Of a stretch of DNA of 64,000 bases, positions 36,609 to 45,261 are shown piece by piece. Each line of letters starts with the position of its first letter. Within the stretch, counting starts at the first letter, position 1. The DNA comes from Ferrovibrio sp036381655 (GTDB lineage: Bacteria; Pseudomonadota; Alphaproteobacteria; Ferrovibrionales; Ferrovibrionaceae), in the NCBI RefSeq assembly GCF_036381655.1, contig NZ_DASVCJ010000076.1, forward strand, positions 62,001 to 126,000. The letters are read 5' to 3'. A model generated the notes under the pieces. It did not search any database. It saw only the letters and a program-made list of their open reading frames with translations, and was not told where the DNA came from. Made by a program: the position numbers and the translations under genes.

Positions 36609-37802
36609 ATGGGCGCTGTCGGCTCTCCTGGCGAGGTCTTTCGTGTTTTCCTGAAGCTTGGCCTGACCTCGTTCGGCGGCCCGATCGCCCATCTCGGGTA
36701 TTACCGTAACGAGTTGGTGCTGCGCCGGCGCTGGATCGACGAGGAAGGCTACGCCGACCTTGTGGCATTGTGCCAATTCCTGCCCGGCCCGGCCTCCAGC
36801 CAAGTCGGCTTCACGCTCGGCGTTCTGCGCGGGAACGGCCTCATGGGAGGCCTGGCCGCCTGGCTCGGCTTCACGACGCCGTCGGCACTCGTTCTCTTCG
36901 CTTTTGCGCTTGGCGCTGCCGCCTTCACCGGGCCGCTGGCGGACGGTTTTCTGCACGGCCTGAAACTTGTCGCCGTGGCCGTTGTGGCGCAGGCGATTTG
37001 GGGCATGGCCCGCAGCCTGGCGCCGGACCGCCAGCGCGCCGGCATTGCCTTGGCCGCCGTGGCCCTTGCCGTATTCGTCGGCGGCTCGCTGGGCCAGATC
37101 GCGGCCATTATTTTCGGCGCTCTGGCCGGATACCGGCTCTGCCCCAGCGACCGGCCGGCCGGCGCCGGCCATCTGGCATTCCCGGTTTCGCGGCGTCAGG
37201 CCATGATGGCGCTCGGCCTGTTCGGGTTTCTTTTCGTACTGCCGCCCATCATCGCCGGCGCGGGAGGGAATCAGGGCGTCGCATTATTCGATGCCTTTTA
37301 TCATTCCGGCGCCCTGGTCTTCGGCGGCGGCCATGTCGTTCTGCCGCTGCTGCAGGCGGAAGTGGTCGCGCCGGGCTGGACGACGAGCGAGGTTTTCCTG
37401 GCCGGATATGGCATGGCCCAGGCTGTGCCCGGGCCGCTATTCGCATTTGCGGCTTATCTCGGGGCGATTGTCGATCCGGCACCGCATGGCCTCCTCGGCG
37501 CGGCGATCGCCCTGGTTGCGATCTTCCTGCCGGGCCTGCTGCTGGCCTATGGAATGCTGCCGTTCTGGGACAGGTTCCGCTCGTATCCCGCGGCGCAGGC
37601 AGCGATGCGCGGCGCCAATGCCGCCGTGGTCGGCATTCTGGCGGCCGCGCTGTACCATCCGGTCTGGACCAGCGCCGTGCTGTCGCCGCAGGACTTTGCC
37701 GCCGCTGCGACCGGCTTTCTTCTCCTGACAGTCTGGAGGGCGGCGCCTTGGATGGTCGTTCTTGTGCTGGCGGCATTCGGGACCTTGTCCGCGATGCTCT
37801 GA
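36609..37802 (+). CDS. chrA: Chromate efflux transporter ChrA
   Basis: 397 residues from the ATG at 36609; an in-frame ATG at 36582 is less likely. It is a long-chain CHR protein with two homologous CHR halves, each starting with a conserved block: FLKLGLTSFGGPIAHLGYY in the first, with PGPASSQVGFTLG, and FYHSGALVFGGGHVVLPLL in the second, with AVPGPLFAFAAYLG. It exports chromate across the inner membrane by chromate/proton exchange. It lies directly after the dprA remnant, so it may have arrived with the rearrangement that broke dprA. No regulator chrB is present. Confidence 0.92.
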   Translation: MGAVGSPGEVFRVFLKLGLTSFGGPIAHLGYYRNELVLRRRWIDEEGYADLVALCQFLPGPASSQVGFTLGVLRGNGLMGGLAAWLGFTTPSALVLFAFALGAAAFTGPLADGFLHGLKLVAVAVVAQAIWGMARSLAPDRQRAGIALAAVALAVFVGGSLGQIAAIIFGALAGYRLCPSDRPAGAGHLAFPVSRRQAMMALGLFGFLFVLPPIIAGAGGNQGVALFDAFYHSGALVFGGGHVVLPLLQAEVVAPGWTTSEVFLAGYGMAQAVPGPLFAFAAYLGAIVDPAPHGLLGAAIALVAIFLPGLLLAYGMLPFWDRFRSYPAAQAAMRGANAAVVGILAAALYHPVWTSAVLSPQDFAAAATGFLLLTVWRAAPWMVVLVLAAFGTLSAML

Positions 37803-37840
37803 TTTGTCGATCCGGATCCGCCCTGTTTTTCTCGGCGTAA

Positions 37841-37864
37841 GAAAGGGGCCCGCAGACCCCTTTC
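37841..37864. terminator. Hairpin terminator between chrA and the aldehyde dehydrogenase
   Basis: GAAAGGGG, 8-base loop, CCCCTTTC: a perfect 8-bp stem between two convergent genes. Pyrimidine/AT-rich bases follow on the minus side, so it can act as a terminator for the aldehyde dehydrogenase and possibly for chrA. Confidence 0.6.
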
Positions 37865-37885
37865 ACGCGATTTGACGGCTGCGGC

Positions 37886-39319
37886 CTACAGCCCGACCTG
37901 GGTGATGAACTTGGTGTTCAGGTAGGCCTCGATGGCTTCCGAACCGCCTTCCGAGCCATAGCCCGAATCTTTCACGCCGCCGAAGGGCACTTCCGGCAGG
38001 GCCAGGCCGTGATGGTTGATCGACACCATGCCGGACTCGAAAGCTGCGCCGATCGCAGCGGCGGTCTTGGCCGACTTGGTATAGGCATAGGCCGCGAGGC
38101 CGTACGGCAGGCGGTTGGCTTCCGCGACCACATCGTCGAACTTCGAGAAGGGCATGATCGGCGCGACCGGGCCGAACGGCTCCTCGTTCATGATGCGCAT
38201 ATCGTTGTTGATGTTGGTCAGCACGGTCGGCTCGAAGAAGTTGCCCTTGTTGCCGATCCGCTTGCCGCCGGTCTCGACCTTGGCGCCCTTGGCGACGGCA
38301 TCGGCAACGAACGCCTCCATCGCCTGCACGCGGCGGTCATTGGCGAGCGGCCCCATGCGGGTATCCTTGTCGAGGCCATCGCCGACCTTGAGAGACTTGG
38401 CAAAGTTGGTGAAGCCCTCGACGAACTTGCCATAGACCGATTCATGCACCAGGAAGCGGGTCGGCGAGACGCAGACCTGGCCGGCATTGCGGTACTTGTT
38501 GGCGCTCAGAACCTTCACGGCGGTATCGACATCCGCATCCTCGAAGACGATGGCCGGGGCATGGCCGCCGAGTTCCATGGTGATGCGTTTCATATGCTTG
38601 CCGGCCAGCATGGCGAGATGCTTGCCCACCGGGGTGGAGCCGGTGAAGGTGATCTTGCGGATTACCGGATGCGGGATCAGGTATTCCGAGATCTCGGACG
38701 GCACGCCATAGACGAGCTGGATCACGCCCGCCGGCACGCCGGCATCGACATAGGCCTGGATCAGGGCGGCGCAGCTCGCCGGTGTCTCTTCCGGGCCCTT
38801 GAGGATGATCGAGCAGCCCGCGGCGATGGCGGCCGAGCATTTGCGGACCGCCTGGTTGATCGGGAAATTCCAGGGCGTGAAGGCGGCGACCGGACCGACC
38901 GGCTCCTTCACCACGAGCTGATACACGCCCTCGGCGCGCGGCGGCACGATACGGCCATAGGTGCGGCGCGCTTCCTCGGCGAACCAGTCCATGATATCGC
39001 CGGCCAGCATGGTTTCGCCCTTCGCCTCGATGAAGGGCTTGCCCTGCTCCATCGTCATGATCTTGGCGATGTCGTCGGCGCGGCTGCGGATGATGTCGGC
39101 CGCCTTGCGCAGCACCTTGTAGCGATCGAAGGCCGAGACCTTCTTCCAGGCCTTGAAGCCCTTGTCGGCGGCGGCCAGCGCCCGGTCCAAGTCGGCCTTT
39201 TCGGCATGGGCGACCTTGCCGATCTCCTCGCCGGTGGCGGGGTTCAGTACGGGCAGGAATTTGCCGCCGGCGCCCTTGCTCCAGGCACCATCGATATACA
39301 GGGAGACTTCAGGATACAT
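37886..39319 (-). CDS. NAD-dependent succinate-semialdehyde dehydrogenase family protein
   Basis: 477 residues, aldehyde dehydrogenase superfamily. FTPWNFPINQ, the catalytic Glu in MELGGHAPAIVFEDAD and the catalytic Cys in NAGQVCVSPTRFLV are present. The GSTPVG nucleotide site is intact. Closest in style to GabD-like succinate-semialdehyde dehydrogenases, but substrate cannot be fixed from sequence and no gabT is nearby. A strong AAGGAGG ribosome site precedes the ATG. It ends at the hairpin at 37841-37864. Confidence 0.9.
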   Translation of the reverse strand: MYPEVSLYIDGAWSKGAGGKFLPVLNPATGEEIGKVAHAEKADLDRALAAADKGFKAWKKVSAFDRYKVLRKAADIIRSRADDIAKIMTMEQGKPFIEAKGETMLAGDIMDWFAEEARRTYGRIVPPRAEGVYQLVVKEPVGPVAAFTPWNFPINQAVRKCSAAIAAGCSIILKGPEETPASCAALIQAYVDAGVPAGVIQLVYGVPSEISEYLIPHPVIRKITFTGSTPVGKHLAMLAGKHMKRITMELGGHAPAIVFEDADVDTAVKVLSANKYRNAGQVCVSPTRFLVHESVYGKFVEGFTNFAKSLKVGDGLDKDTRMGPLANDRRVQAMEAFVADAVAKGAKVETGGKRIGNKGNFFEPTVLTNINNDMRIMNEEPFGPVAPIMPFSKFDDVVAEANRLPYGLAAYAYTKSAKTAAAIGAAFESGMVSINHHGLALPEVPFGGVKDSGYGSEGGSEAIEAYLNTKFITQVGL

Positions 39320-39403
39320 GTTTCCTCCTTACCAATCCGGGCGAGCGGGGATTGCAGAGGCCGGATTATGGCGGAAACGTTGTCCTGCCGCTAGGTATAC
39401 GCT

Positions 39404-40069
39404 CTAGCCTGCGGCGCGTACCGGCTGGTCGGGGAATGCCAGCTCGTGGCGGGCGCGCCAATCGGGAATGACATAGTTGACGATGAGCGACCGGCGCACG
39501 CCGTCGATCGGTCGCGGCTCGAAGCCATGCCAGGTATTGTCCCCGGGGATGAAGATCAGGCCTTGGTTGAAGGCCGCCGGCGCCCGGCCGACCCGGCGCT
39601 TGTCCTTATCGTAGAGGTCGGTGCCCCAACCCGCTGCGCCCGGTGCCGTCGACAGGTAGATCAGCATGGTGAATTTCTTGGCGCCGATATCGGTATGCGG
39701 CTCAAGCCAGAAGCCGCGCGTGTCCTGGCAATATTCGATGCGCAGGTAGTTGCCCGCCAGTCCGGCGCCGGTGGCCTGCTCGAGTGCGGCGACGGTCTCC
39801 GGATCCTGAAAGCCGGCGGCGAGGTTGCGGCAGACCGGCTGCTCATTCAGCAGAGCGCCGGCGAAGAATGCGCGGCTTTCGTTATGGCTGTCGCGCTTGC
39901 CGAAGGTTTCACCGATCTGCGCCGGCGTCAGGGGCAGGTCGACCACCGCGGCCGCCGTTTCCAGCGGCAGAACGCCATCCAGCAGCCAATGCGGATAAGG
40001 CTCTTTCGGCGCCGTGGCGGCCTGCAGGCTGCCGAGGAAATGGCGGCGGATGGCGCTGGGCTGGGGCAT
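39404..40069 (-). CDS. 2OG-Fe(II) oxygenase family protein
   Basis: 221 residues. The iron facial triad His125-x-Asp127 (LEPHTDIGAKKFT) and His181 (NTWHGFEP) is visible, followed by the 2-oxoglutarate Arg at 192-193 (GVRRSLIVNYV). It is likely cytosolic. Alphaproteobacterial relatives sit in polysaccharide or modification loci, but here it is alone, 84 bp from the aldehyde dehydrogenase and divergent from the DUF815 gene. The substrate is unknown. Confidence 0.85.
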   Translation of the reverse strand: MPQPSAIRRHFLGSLQAATAPKEPYPHWLLDGVLPLETAAAVVDLPLTPAQIGETFGKRDSHNESRAFFAGALLNEQPVCRNLAAGFQDPETVAALEQATGAGLAGNYLRIEYCQDTRGFWLEPHTDIGAKKFTMLIYLSTAPGAAGWGTDLYDKDKRRVGRAPAAFNQGLIFIPGDNTWHGFEPRPIDGVRRSLIVNYVIPDWRARHELAFPDQPVRAAG

Positions 40070-40167
40070 GGCGATCTCCCGGGAACGGTTCCCCGGCTTT
40101 ACCCCGGTCCCTCAATCACGGTATTGATCTGTCTCAATAAACCCCGGAATCGTCGGACAAACAGCTC

Positions 40168-41091
40168 ATGCCGCCTCGCCCCGCCAAAGCCGCCCCCGTC
40201 CCGTCCTCCCAGCCCGCTTTCGATGCGGCCAGCCTGGAGCGGATCGCTGCCGCGCTCGAACGGATCGCCCCGCCGGCCCCGCCGCCTTTCGACGACAAGG
40301 CGGCCGATGCCTTCATCTGGCATGCCGAGCCGGCGCCCGGCTGGCTGGAGCCGATCCCGGTGGTCAATGCCGTGCCGCTCAGCCTGCTGCAGGGCGTCGA
40401 GCGGGTGCGCGATATCCTGCTCGACAACACCAAGCGTTTTGCGAAGGGCCTGCCGGCCAATAATGCCCTGCTCTGGGGCGCGCGCGGCATGGGCAAGTCC
40501 TCGCTGGTCAAGGCCGTGCATGGCGCCATCAATGCCGCCAAGGCGCATGTCCTCGCGCTCGTCGAGATCCATCGCGAGGACATACCGACCCTGCCGCAGC
40601 TGCTGAAGCTGCTGCGCGCCTCAAAGCGCCGGTACGTGCTATTCTGCGACGACCTGTCCTTCGATGCCGAGGATCAGCATTACAAATCGCTGAAAGCGGT
40701 TCTGGAAGGCGGTATCGAGGGTAGACCCGAGAATGTGATCTTCTACGCCACCTCGAACCGGCGTCATTTGCTGCCGCGCGACATGGTGGAGAACGAGCGC
40801 TCCACCGCGATCAATCCCGGCGAGGCTGTCGAGGAAAAGGTTTCCCTGTCCGATCGTTTCGGCCTCTGGCTCGGCTTCCATGCCTGCAGCCAGGAGGATT
40901 ATTTCGCCATGCTGGACGCCTATTGCGCGACCTATGGGCTGAAGATCGGTCAGAAAACCCTGCGCGCCGAAGCGGTCGAATGGGCCATGACGCGCGGCTC
41001 CCGCTCCGGCCGTGTCGCCTGGCAATTCATCCAGGATCTCGCCGGCCGGCAGGGCAAACGGCTGACTGCGCCTGCCCACAAAGCCGACTGA
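40168..41091 (+). CDS. ATP-binding protein, DUF815 (AAA+)
   Basis: 307 residues. Walker A is at 104-111 (GARGMGKS) and Walker B at about 156-162 (YVLFCDD). The N-terminal 60 residues are Pro/Ala-rich. The arginine-rich end and the YATSNRRHLLPRDM sensor block are typical of DUF815. The function is unknown. In alphaproteobacteria it commonly sits next to nlpD and yajC; here it converges on nlpD with a 15-bp gap, while yajC lies about 36 kb away. Confidence 0.9.
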   Translation: MPPRPAKAAPVPSSQPAFDAASLERIAAALERIAPPAPPPFDDKAADAFIWHAEPAPGWLEPIPVVNAVPLSLLQGVERVRDILLDNTKRFAKGLPANNALLWGARGMGKSSLVKAVHGAINAAKAHVLALVEIHREDIPTLPQLLKLLRASKRRYVLFCDDLSFDAEDQHYKSLKAVLEGGIEGRPENVIFYATSNRRHLLPRDMVENERSTAINPGEAVEEKVSLSDRFGLWLGFHACSQEDYFAMLDAYCATYGLKIGQKTLRAEAVEWAMTRGSRSGRVAWQFIQDLAGRQGKRLTAPAHKAD

Positions 41092-41106
41092 ACCATTTAC
41101 GGCACG

Positions 41107-42387
41107 TTATGCGACCGACAGGAACTTTGTCGGATCAACCGCTTGCGTGCCTTTCCGGATCTCGAAATGCAGTTGCGGCTGGCTGACGCCGCCGGTACTG
41201 CCCACCGTGCCGATCGCCTGTCCGCGCGTGACCTTCTGGCCCTTCTTGACCAGCATCTTGTCGAGATGGGCGTAAGCCGTGATCCAGCCATCGGCGTGGC
41301 GGACCAGCAGCAGGTTGCCGAAACCGCGCAGCTCGTTCCCGGCGTAGACGACGATGCCATTTTCGGCGGCCAGCACCGGAGAGCCCGCGCGGGCGGCGAT
41401 GTTGATGCCATCGTTATGCAGGCCATCCGCCTTCGGTCCGAAACTGGACAGGATGCGGCCGCGCACCGGCCAGGAAAAAGTCCGTCCGGCCCGTGGCGGC
41501 ACTACGGCCGCTTCCTGCCTGGGCGGCTCGGCTTGCGGTGCGGGATGTTGCGCTGGGCGCTCTTCCGGGATCGGCACGGGGGCCGTGGCCTCCTGCTGGG
41601 CCGGCGGCGTTTCCGCCTTCGGCGCGGACGATGACGGCGCGGTCACTTCAGGCACGGCCACTTCGGGTACGGGCGCTGGCTGCTGCGGCGCCGTCTGTTG
41701 CGGCTTGGGCGAAACCGCGGGTGCCGAGGATGGCGGCTGTGACGTGCCGGCGGATGGCGGTGGCGGCAGGGTTTCGACGTCGACGCCGCGCGAGCTCCCG
41801 ATCCGGCTGCCGGTGGCGGTATTCGCCGACGATGCCGTGCCCAGCCCCGGCGTTGCCGACGCGACCGCGTAGGCGGTAGTCGAGGGGATCCGCAGGCGCT
41901 GCCCCACCGCAATCGTATAGGGCGGCGTCAAGTTGTTGTCCTGGGCGATCGTATAAAGATCAACGTCATAGGCGCGCGAGATGCTGTACAGCGTGTCGCC
42001 CGGCTGCACGGTATGGAAGCGGCCGCCGGGGATGGTGATCCTCTGGCCCGGCTGCAGCAGATAGGGCGGCTGCAGGTTGTTCTCATCGATGATGGCGCGG
42101 ACCGGCCGGTTATAGCGCCGCGACAGGGCATAGACCGTATCGCCCGGCTGAACCTCGACCGTGGAAGATGTTGTTTCAGGGGCGACCACAATGTCTGGGA
42201 TGGGATAGGCCGATTGCTGGGGCGTTTGCGGTGCGGGCTGCTGCGCAACGCTCTGGCCTGCCGGGGATGGCGTGACGGGCCGGTAATCGAACACAACCGG
42301 GGCCGGTGGCTGCTGGCCACAGGCAGCAAGCAAACCGATCAGAACGAAAAGGGGCGACCGCCGAATAACCAAGCGAATCCGATGCAT
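41107..42387 (-). CDS. NlpD-like lipoprotein: LysM repeats and degenerate M23 domain
   Basis: 426 residues. A lipobox (LIGLLAACG) gives Cys23 lipidation. Two LysM domains (VQPGDTVYALSRRYN and VQPGDTLYSISRAYD) bind peptidoglycan, then a Pro/Ala linker and an M23 domain. The Zn-binding residues are altered: the HxGxD motif reads HNDGINI and the final HxH reads PQLHFE. It is therefore probably non-enzymatic, an amidase activator as in NlpD/EnvC. It is the last gene of the argS-to-nlpD operon, after pcm. Confidence 0.85.
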   Translation of the reverse strand: MHRIRLVIRRSPLFVLIGLLAACGQQPPAPVVFDYRPVTPSPAGQSVAQQPAPQTPQQSAYPIPDIVVAPETTSSTVEVQPGDTVYALSRRYNRPVRAIIDENNLQPPYLLQPGQRITIPGGRFHTVQPGDTLYSISRAYDVDLYTIAQDNNLTPPYTIAVGQRLRIPSTTAYAVASATPGLGTASSANTATGSRIGSSRGVDVETLPPPPSAGTSQPPSSAPAVSPKPQQTAPQQPAPVPEVAVPEVTAPSSSAPKAETPPAQQEATAPVPIPEERPAQHPAPQAEPPRQEAAVVPPRAGRTFSWPVRGRILSSFGPKADGLHNDGINIAARAGSPVLAAENGIVVYAGNELRGFGNLLLVRHADGWITAYAHLDKMLVKKGQKVTRGQAIGTVGSTGGVSQPQLHFEIRKGTQAVDPTKFLSVA

Positions 42388-42444
42388 CGCCGAAAAGTCT
42401 AGGCTTCTTCGGCTTTTGGCTCAATCTTGGGCGGGAAATCCCGG

Positions 42445-43104
42445 CTAACCGGCTGCTTCCCGGGCGATTCCGGGCAAAAGCGGCACGAAACGCACCGGCA
42501 TCAGGCGTTCTTCCTGCACGTCGTCGCCGTGGCGCGTGTAACGCACGATGTCCTGGTCGGTCGCGGTGACGCTGACCGGCGCCACCATGATGCCGCCCTC
42601 GGGCGACAACTGGCGGATCAGCAGATCGGGCCGTTTATCCGCCGCGGCCGTGACCAGGATACGGTCGAACGGCGCCTGCTCCGGCCAGCCTTTGTTGCCG
42701 TCGCCGACGATCGCCGTGATATTGGTGATCTTCAGATCATCGAAGCGCCGCTCGGCGCTCTGCAGCAGCGACTTGTACCGCTCGATGGTGTAGACGCGGC
42801 GCGACAGCTTGGCCAACACGGCGGCCTGATAGCCCGATCCGGTACCGATTTCCAGCACCTTCATGCGGTCGCCGACCAGCAGGGCCTCGGTCATGTAGGC
42901 GACAACGAAGGGCTGGCTGATCGTCTGTCCCTGCGTGATCGGCAAAGCGATATTGTCATAGGCGTGTTTCAGGAATTGCTCGGCGACGAAGTGTTCACGC
43001 GGCACCCGCTCGATCGCTGCCAGTACGCGTGTATCGGCGATGCCCTGCCGCCGCAGTTCCATGATCAATTGGATGATGCGGGTATCCACGGCGCTAAGGG
43101 TCAA
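42445..43104 (-). CDS. pcm: Protein-L-isoaspartate O-methyltransferase
   Basis: 219 residues. The SAM motif I VLEIGTGSGYQAAVLA is clear, with later PYDRI-like PFDRILVTAA and the substrate-facing QGQTISQPFVVAYMTE. It repairs isoaspartyl residues. It sits between surE and nlpD, the classic surE-pcm-nlpD order, though separated from surE by a REP-like element. Confidence 0.95.
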   Translation of the reverse strand: MTLSAVDTRIIQLIMELRRQGIADTRVLAAIERVPREHFVAEQFLKHAYDNIALPITQGQTISQPFVVAYMTEALLVGDRMKVLEIGTGSGYQAAVLAKLSRRVYTIERYKSLLQSAERRFDDLKITNITAIVGDGNKGWPEQAPFDRILVTAAADKRPDLLIRQLSPEGGIMVAPVSVTATDQDIVRYTRHGDDVQEERLMPVRFVPLLPGIAREAAG

Positions 43105-43111
43105 CTTTCTC

Positions 43112-43175
43112 CATCGTCATGCCCGTAAAAGCGGGCATCTGGGGAGACTGGGCTCCCGCTCTCGCCGGAGCGATG
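43112..43175. repeat. REP-like palindromic element between surE and pcm
   Basis: The element is bounded by CATCG (43112-43116) and CGATG (43171-43175) as inverted ends. Inside are ATGCCCG...CGGGCAT (7-bp stem, 43119-43138) and GGGAG...CTCCC (43142-43157), plus CGCTC...GAGCG. This composition matches the palindromic CGTCATGCCCGC-type intergenic repeats common in alphaproteobacterial genomes. It may stabilise or terminate the surE message. Confidence 0.5.
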
Positions 43176-43206
43176 CATCCTGACCCCTTCCCCACCCCTT
43201 TCATCC

Positions 43207-43962
43207 CTACGACAGGGCGGATTTCAGCGCCTTCAAGCTCGCCCCGTGGGTGAGATCAAGCTGCAGCGGCGTCACCGAAATCGCCCCGTTGTCGATGGCG
43301 CCAAGGTCGGACTGGCGTTTGGACTTGTTCTTCTGGCGACGAAAACCGATCCAGAAATACGGCACGCCGCGCGCGTCGACGCGGCTGTCCAGCGACAGAT
43401 CGGTCAGGTCGCGTTGGCCCTGTTTGACCACCTCGATGCCAGTGACGGAATCATGCACGACGTCGGGGAAGTTGACGTTGATCAGCACGCCTTTCGGCCA
43501 GCCGGCCCGGAGCAGCTTTTTGATCACCTTCGGCGCATGATGTTCGGCGGTGGCCCATTTCACCGGATGGCCGTATTCGAATTTCTGACTCAAGGCAATC
43601 GAAGGTACGCCGAGCAGCGTGCCTTCCATCGCCACGGCTACGGTGCCGGAATACGTCACATCCTCGCCAAGGTTGGAGCCCCGGTTGACGCCGGACAGCA
43701 GCAGGTCGGGCTTGCTGTCCTTGAGGATTTCGTGCATCGCCATCATGACGCAGTCGGTCGGCGTGCCGCGCACGGCATATTTGCGCGCGTTGATCTTGCG
43801 GATGCGCAAAGGTTGGGTCAGCGTCAGCGAATGCGAGGCGCCGGACTGTTCGAATTCCGGCGCAACGACCCAGACATCCTTCGACAGCGATTTGGCGATT
43901 CTTTCCAGGACCTTCAGTCCCGGCGCATGGATGCCGTCGTCGTTGGATACCAGGATGCGCAT
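43207..43962 (-). CDS. surE: 5'-nucleotidase SurE
   Basis: 251 residues from the ATG at 43962. The metal site MRILVSNDDGIHAPGL (DD at residues 8-9), NRGSNLGEDVTYSGTV and APEFEQSGASHS are typical. It is a nucleotidase of NMPs and polyphosphate chains, linked to stationary-phase survival. It starts 2 bp after the serS stop, as in the serS-surE-pcm-nlpD operon. Confidence 0.96.
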   Translation of the reverse strand: MRILVSNDDGIHAPGLKVLERIAKSLSKDVWVVAPEFEQSGASHSLTLTQPLRIRKINARKYAVRGTPTDCVMMAMHEILKDSKPDLLLSGVNRGSNLGEDVTYSGTVAVAMEGTLLGVPSIALSQKFEYGHPVKWATAEHHAPKVIKKLLRAGWPKGVLINVNFPDVVHDSVTGIEVVKQGQRDLTDLSLDSRVDARGVPYFWIGFRRQKNKSKRQSDLGAIDNGAISVTPLQLDLTHGASLKALKSALS

Positions 43963-43964
43963 GC

Positions 43965-45248
43965 TCAGCGGACCTTCTCGATTTTGGTCAGCCCGCCCAT
44001 GTAAGGTTTTAGCGCATCCGGGATGCCAATGCTGCCGTCCTCTTGCTGATAGTTTTCCATCACCGCGATCAAGGCGCGGCCGACGGCAACGCCCGAGCCG
44101 TTCAAGGTATGGACGAAGCGGGTTTGCTTCTCGCCGGCGGCGCGGCTGCGCGCATTCATGCGGCGCGCCTGCCAGTCCCAGCAGTTCGAGCAGGAGGAAA
44201 TCTCGCGATACTGGTTCTGCCCAGGCAGCCAGACCTCGAGATCGTAGGTCTTGCGTGCCGCACCGCCCATGTCGCCGGCGCAAAGCAGCATGGTACGGAA
44301 TGGCAGGCCAAGCCGCTTCAGCACGGTTTCCGCGGCTTCCGTCATCCGCTCGTGCTCCTCGACGGATTTATCCGCCGTGACGATGCTGACCAGTTCGACC
44401 TTGTCGAACTGGTGTTGGCGGATCATGCCGCGCGTGTCCTTGCCCGCGGCGCCGGCTTCCGAGCGGAAGCAGGGCGTCAGCGCCGTCATGCGCCAGGGCA
44501 GCTCGGCCTCGTCGATGATCAGGTCGCGGGCGAGATTGGTCAGCGGCACTTCCGCCGTCGGGATCAGCCAATACCCCACCGTGGTGCGGAACAGGTCGTC
44601 GCCGAATTTCGGCAGCTGGCCGGTGCCGTAGGCGGTGGCATCGTTGACCAGCAGCGGCGGCTGCATTTCGGTATAGCCGAATTCGGTGGTGTGCAGATCC
44701 AGCATGAATTGCCCGAGCGCCCGGCTCAAGCGGGCGAGCTGGCTTCTGATCACCGTGAAACGCGCACCAGCCAGCTTTACGCCGGCGGCGAAATCCATAT
44801 AGCCAAGCCCTTCGCCGAGATCGAAATGCTCCTTCGGCTTGAAGGCGAAGCTGCGCGGCTCGCCGATGCGGCGCAGTTCCTTGTTGGATTTTTCGTCCAG
44901 TCCGTCCGGCACATCCTCCGCCGGCAGGTTCGGGATGCGCGAGAGCGCATCGTTCAGCGCCGCCTCATGCTCCTTCTGCTCGGCTTCCAGGGCTGCGAGA
45001 CGATCCTTCAACTGGCCGACCTCGGCCATCAGGGTCTGGGCCTTGGCTTCGTCCTTCTGGGCTTTCGCGGCGCCGATTTCCTTCGACAGCGCGTTGCGCT
45101 TGGCCTGCACCTGATCGAATTCCGTCTGCGCCGCGCGGCGCTTCTTGTCGAGCTCGATCAGGCTGGCCGCCTGCGGCGCCAGGCCGCGGCGGGCGATTGC
45201 CTTGTCGAAGGCTTCCGGATTGTCCCGGATGAACTTGATGTCATGCAT
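43965..45248 (-). CDS. serS: Serine--tRNA ligase
   Basis: A 427-residue class II synthetase. The N-terminal coiled-coil arm (about 30-100, FDQVQAKRNALSKEIGAAK) and the class II motifs 2 and 3 (PCFRSEAGAAGKDTRGMIRQHQF, and GSGVAVGRALIAVMENYQ) are intact. It charges tRNA-Ser and selenocysteine tRNA. It lies 13 bp after tatC and directly before surE. Confidence 0.97.
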   Translation of the reverse strand: MHDIKFIRDNPEAFDKAIARRGLAPQAASLIELDKKRRAAQTEFDQVQAKRNALSKEIGAAKAQKDEAKAQTLMAEVGQLKDRLAALEAEQKEHEAALNDALSRIPNLPAEDVPDGLDEKSNKELRRIGEPRSFAFKPKEHFDLGEGLGYMDFAAGVKLAGARFTVIRSQLARLSRALGQFMLDLHTTEFGYTEMQPPLLVNDATAYGTGQLPKFGDDLFRTTVGYWLIPTAEVPLTNLARDLIIDEAELPWRMTALTPCFRSEAGAAGKDTRGMIRQHQFDKVELVSIVTADKSVEEHERMTEAAETVLKRLGLPFRTMLLCAGDMGGAARKTYDLEVWLPGQNQYREISSCSNCWDWQARRMNARSRAAGEKQTRFVHTLNGSGVAVGRALIAVMENYQQEDGSIGIPDALKPYMGGLTKIEKVR

Positions 45249-45261
45249 GGCAAACTACCAA

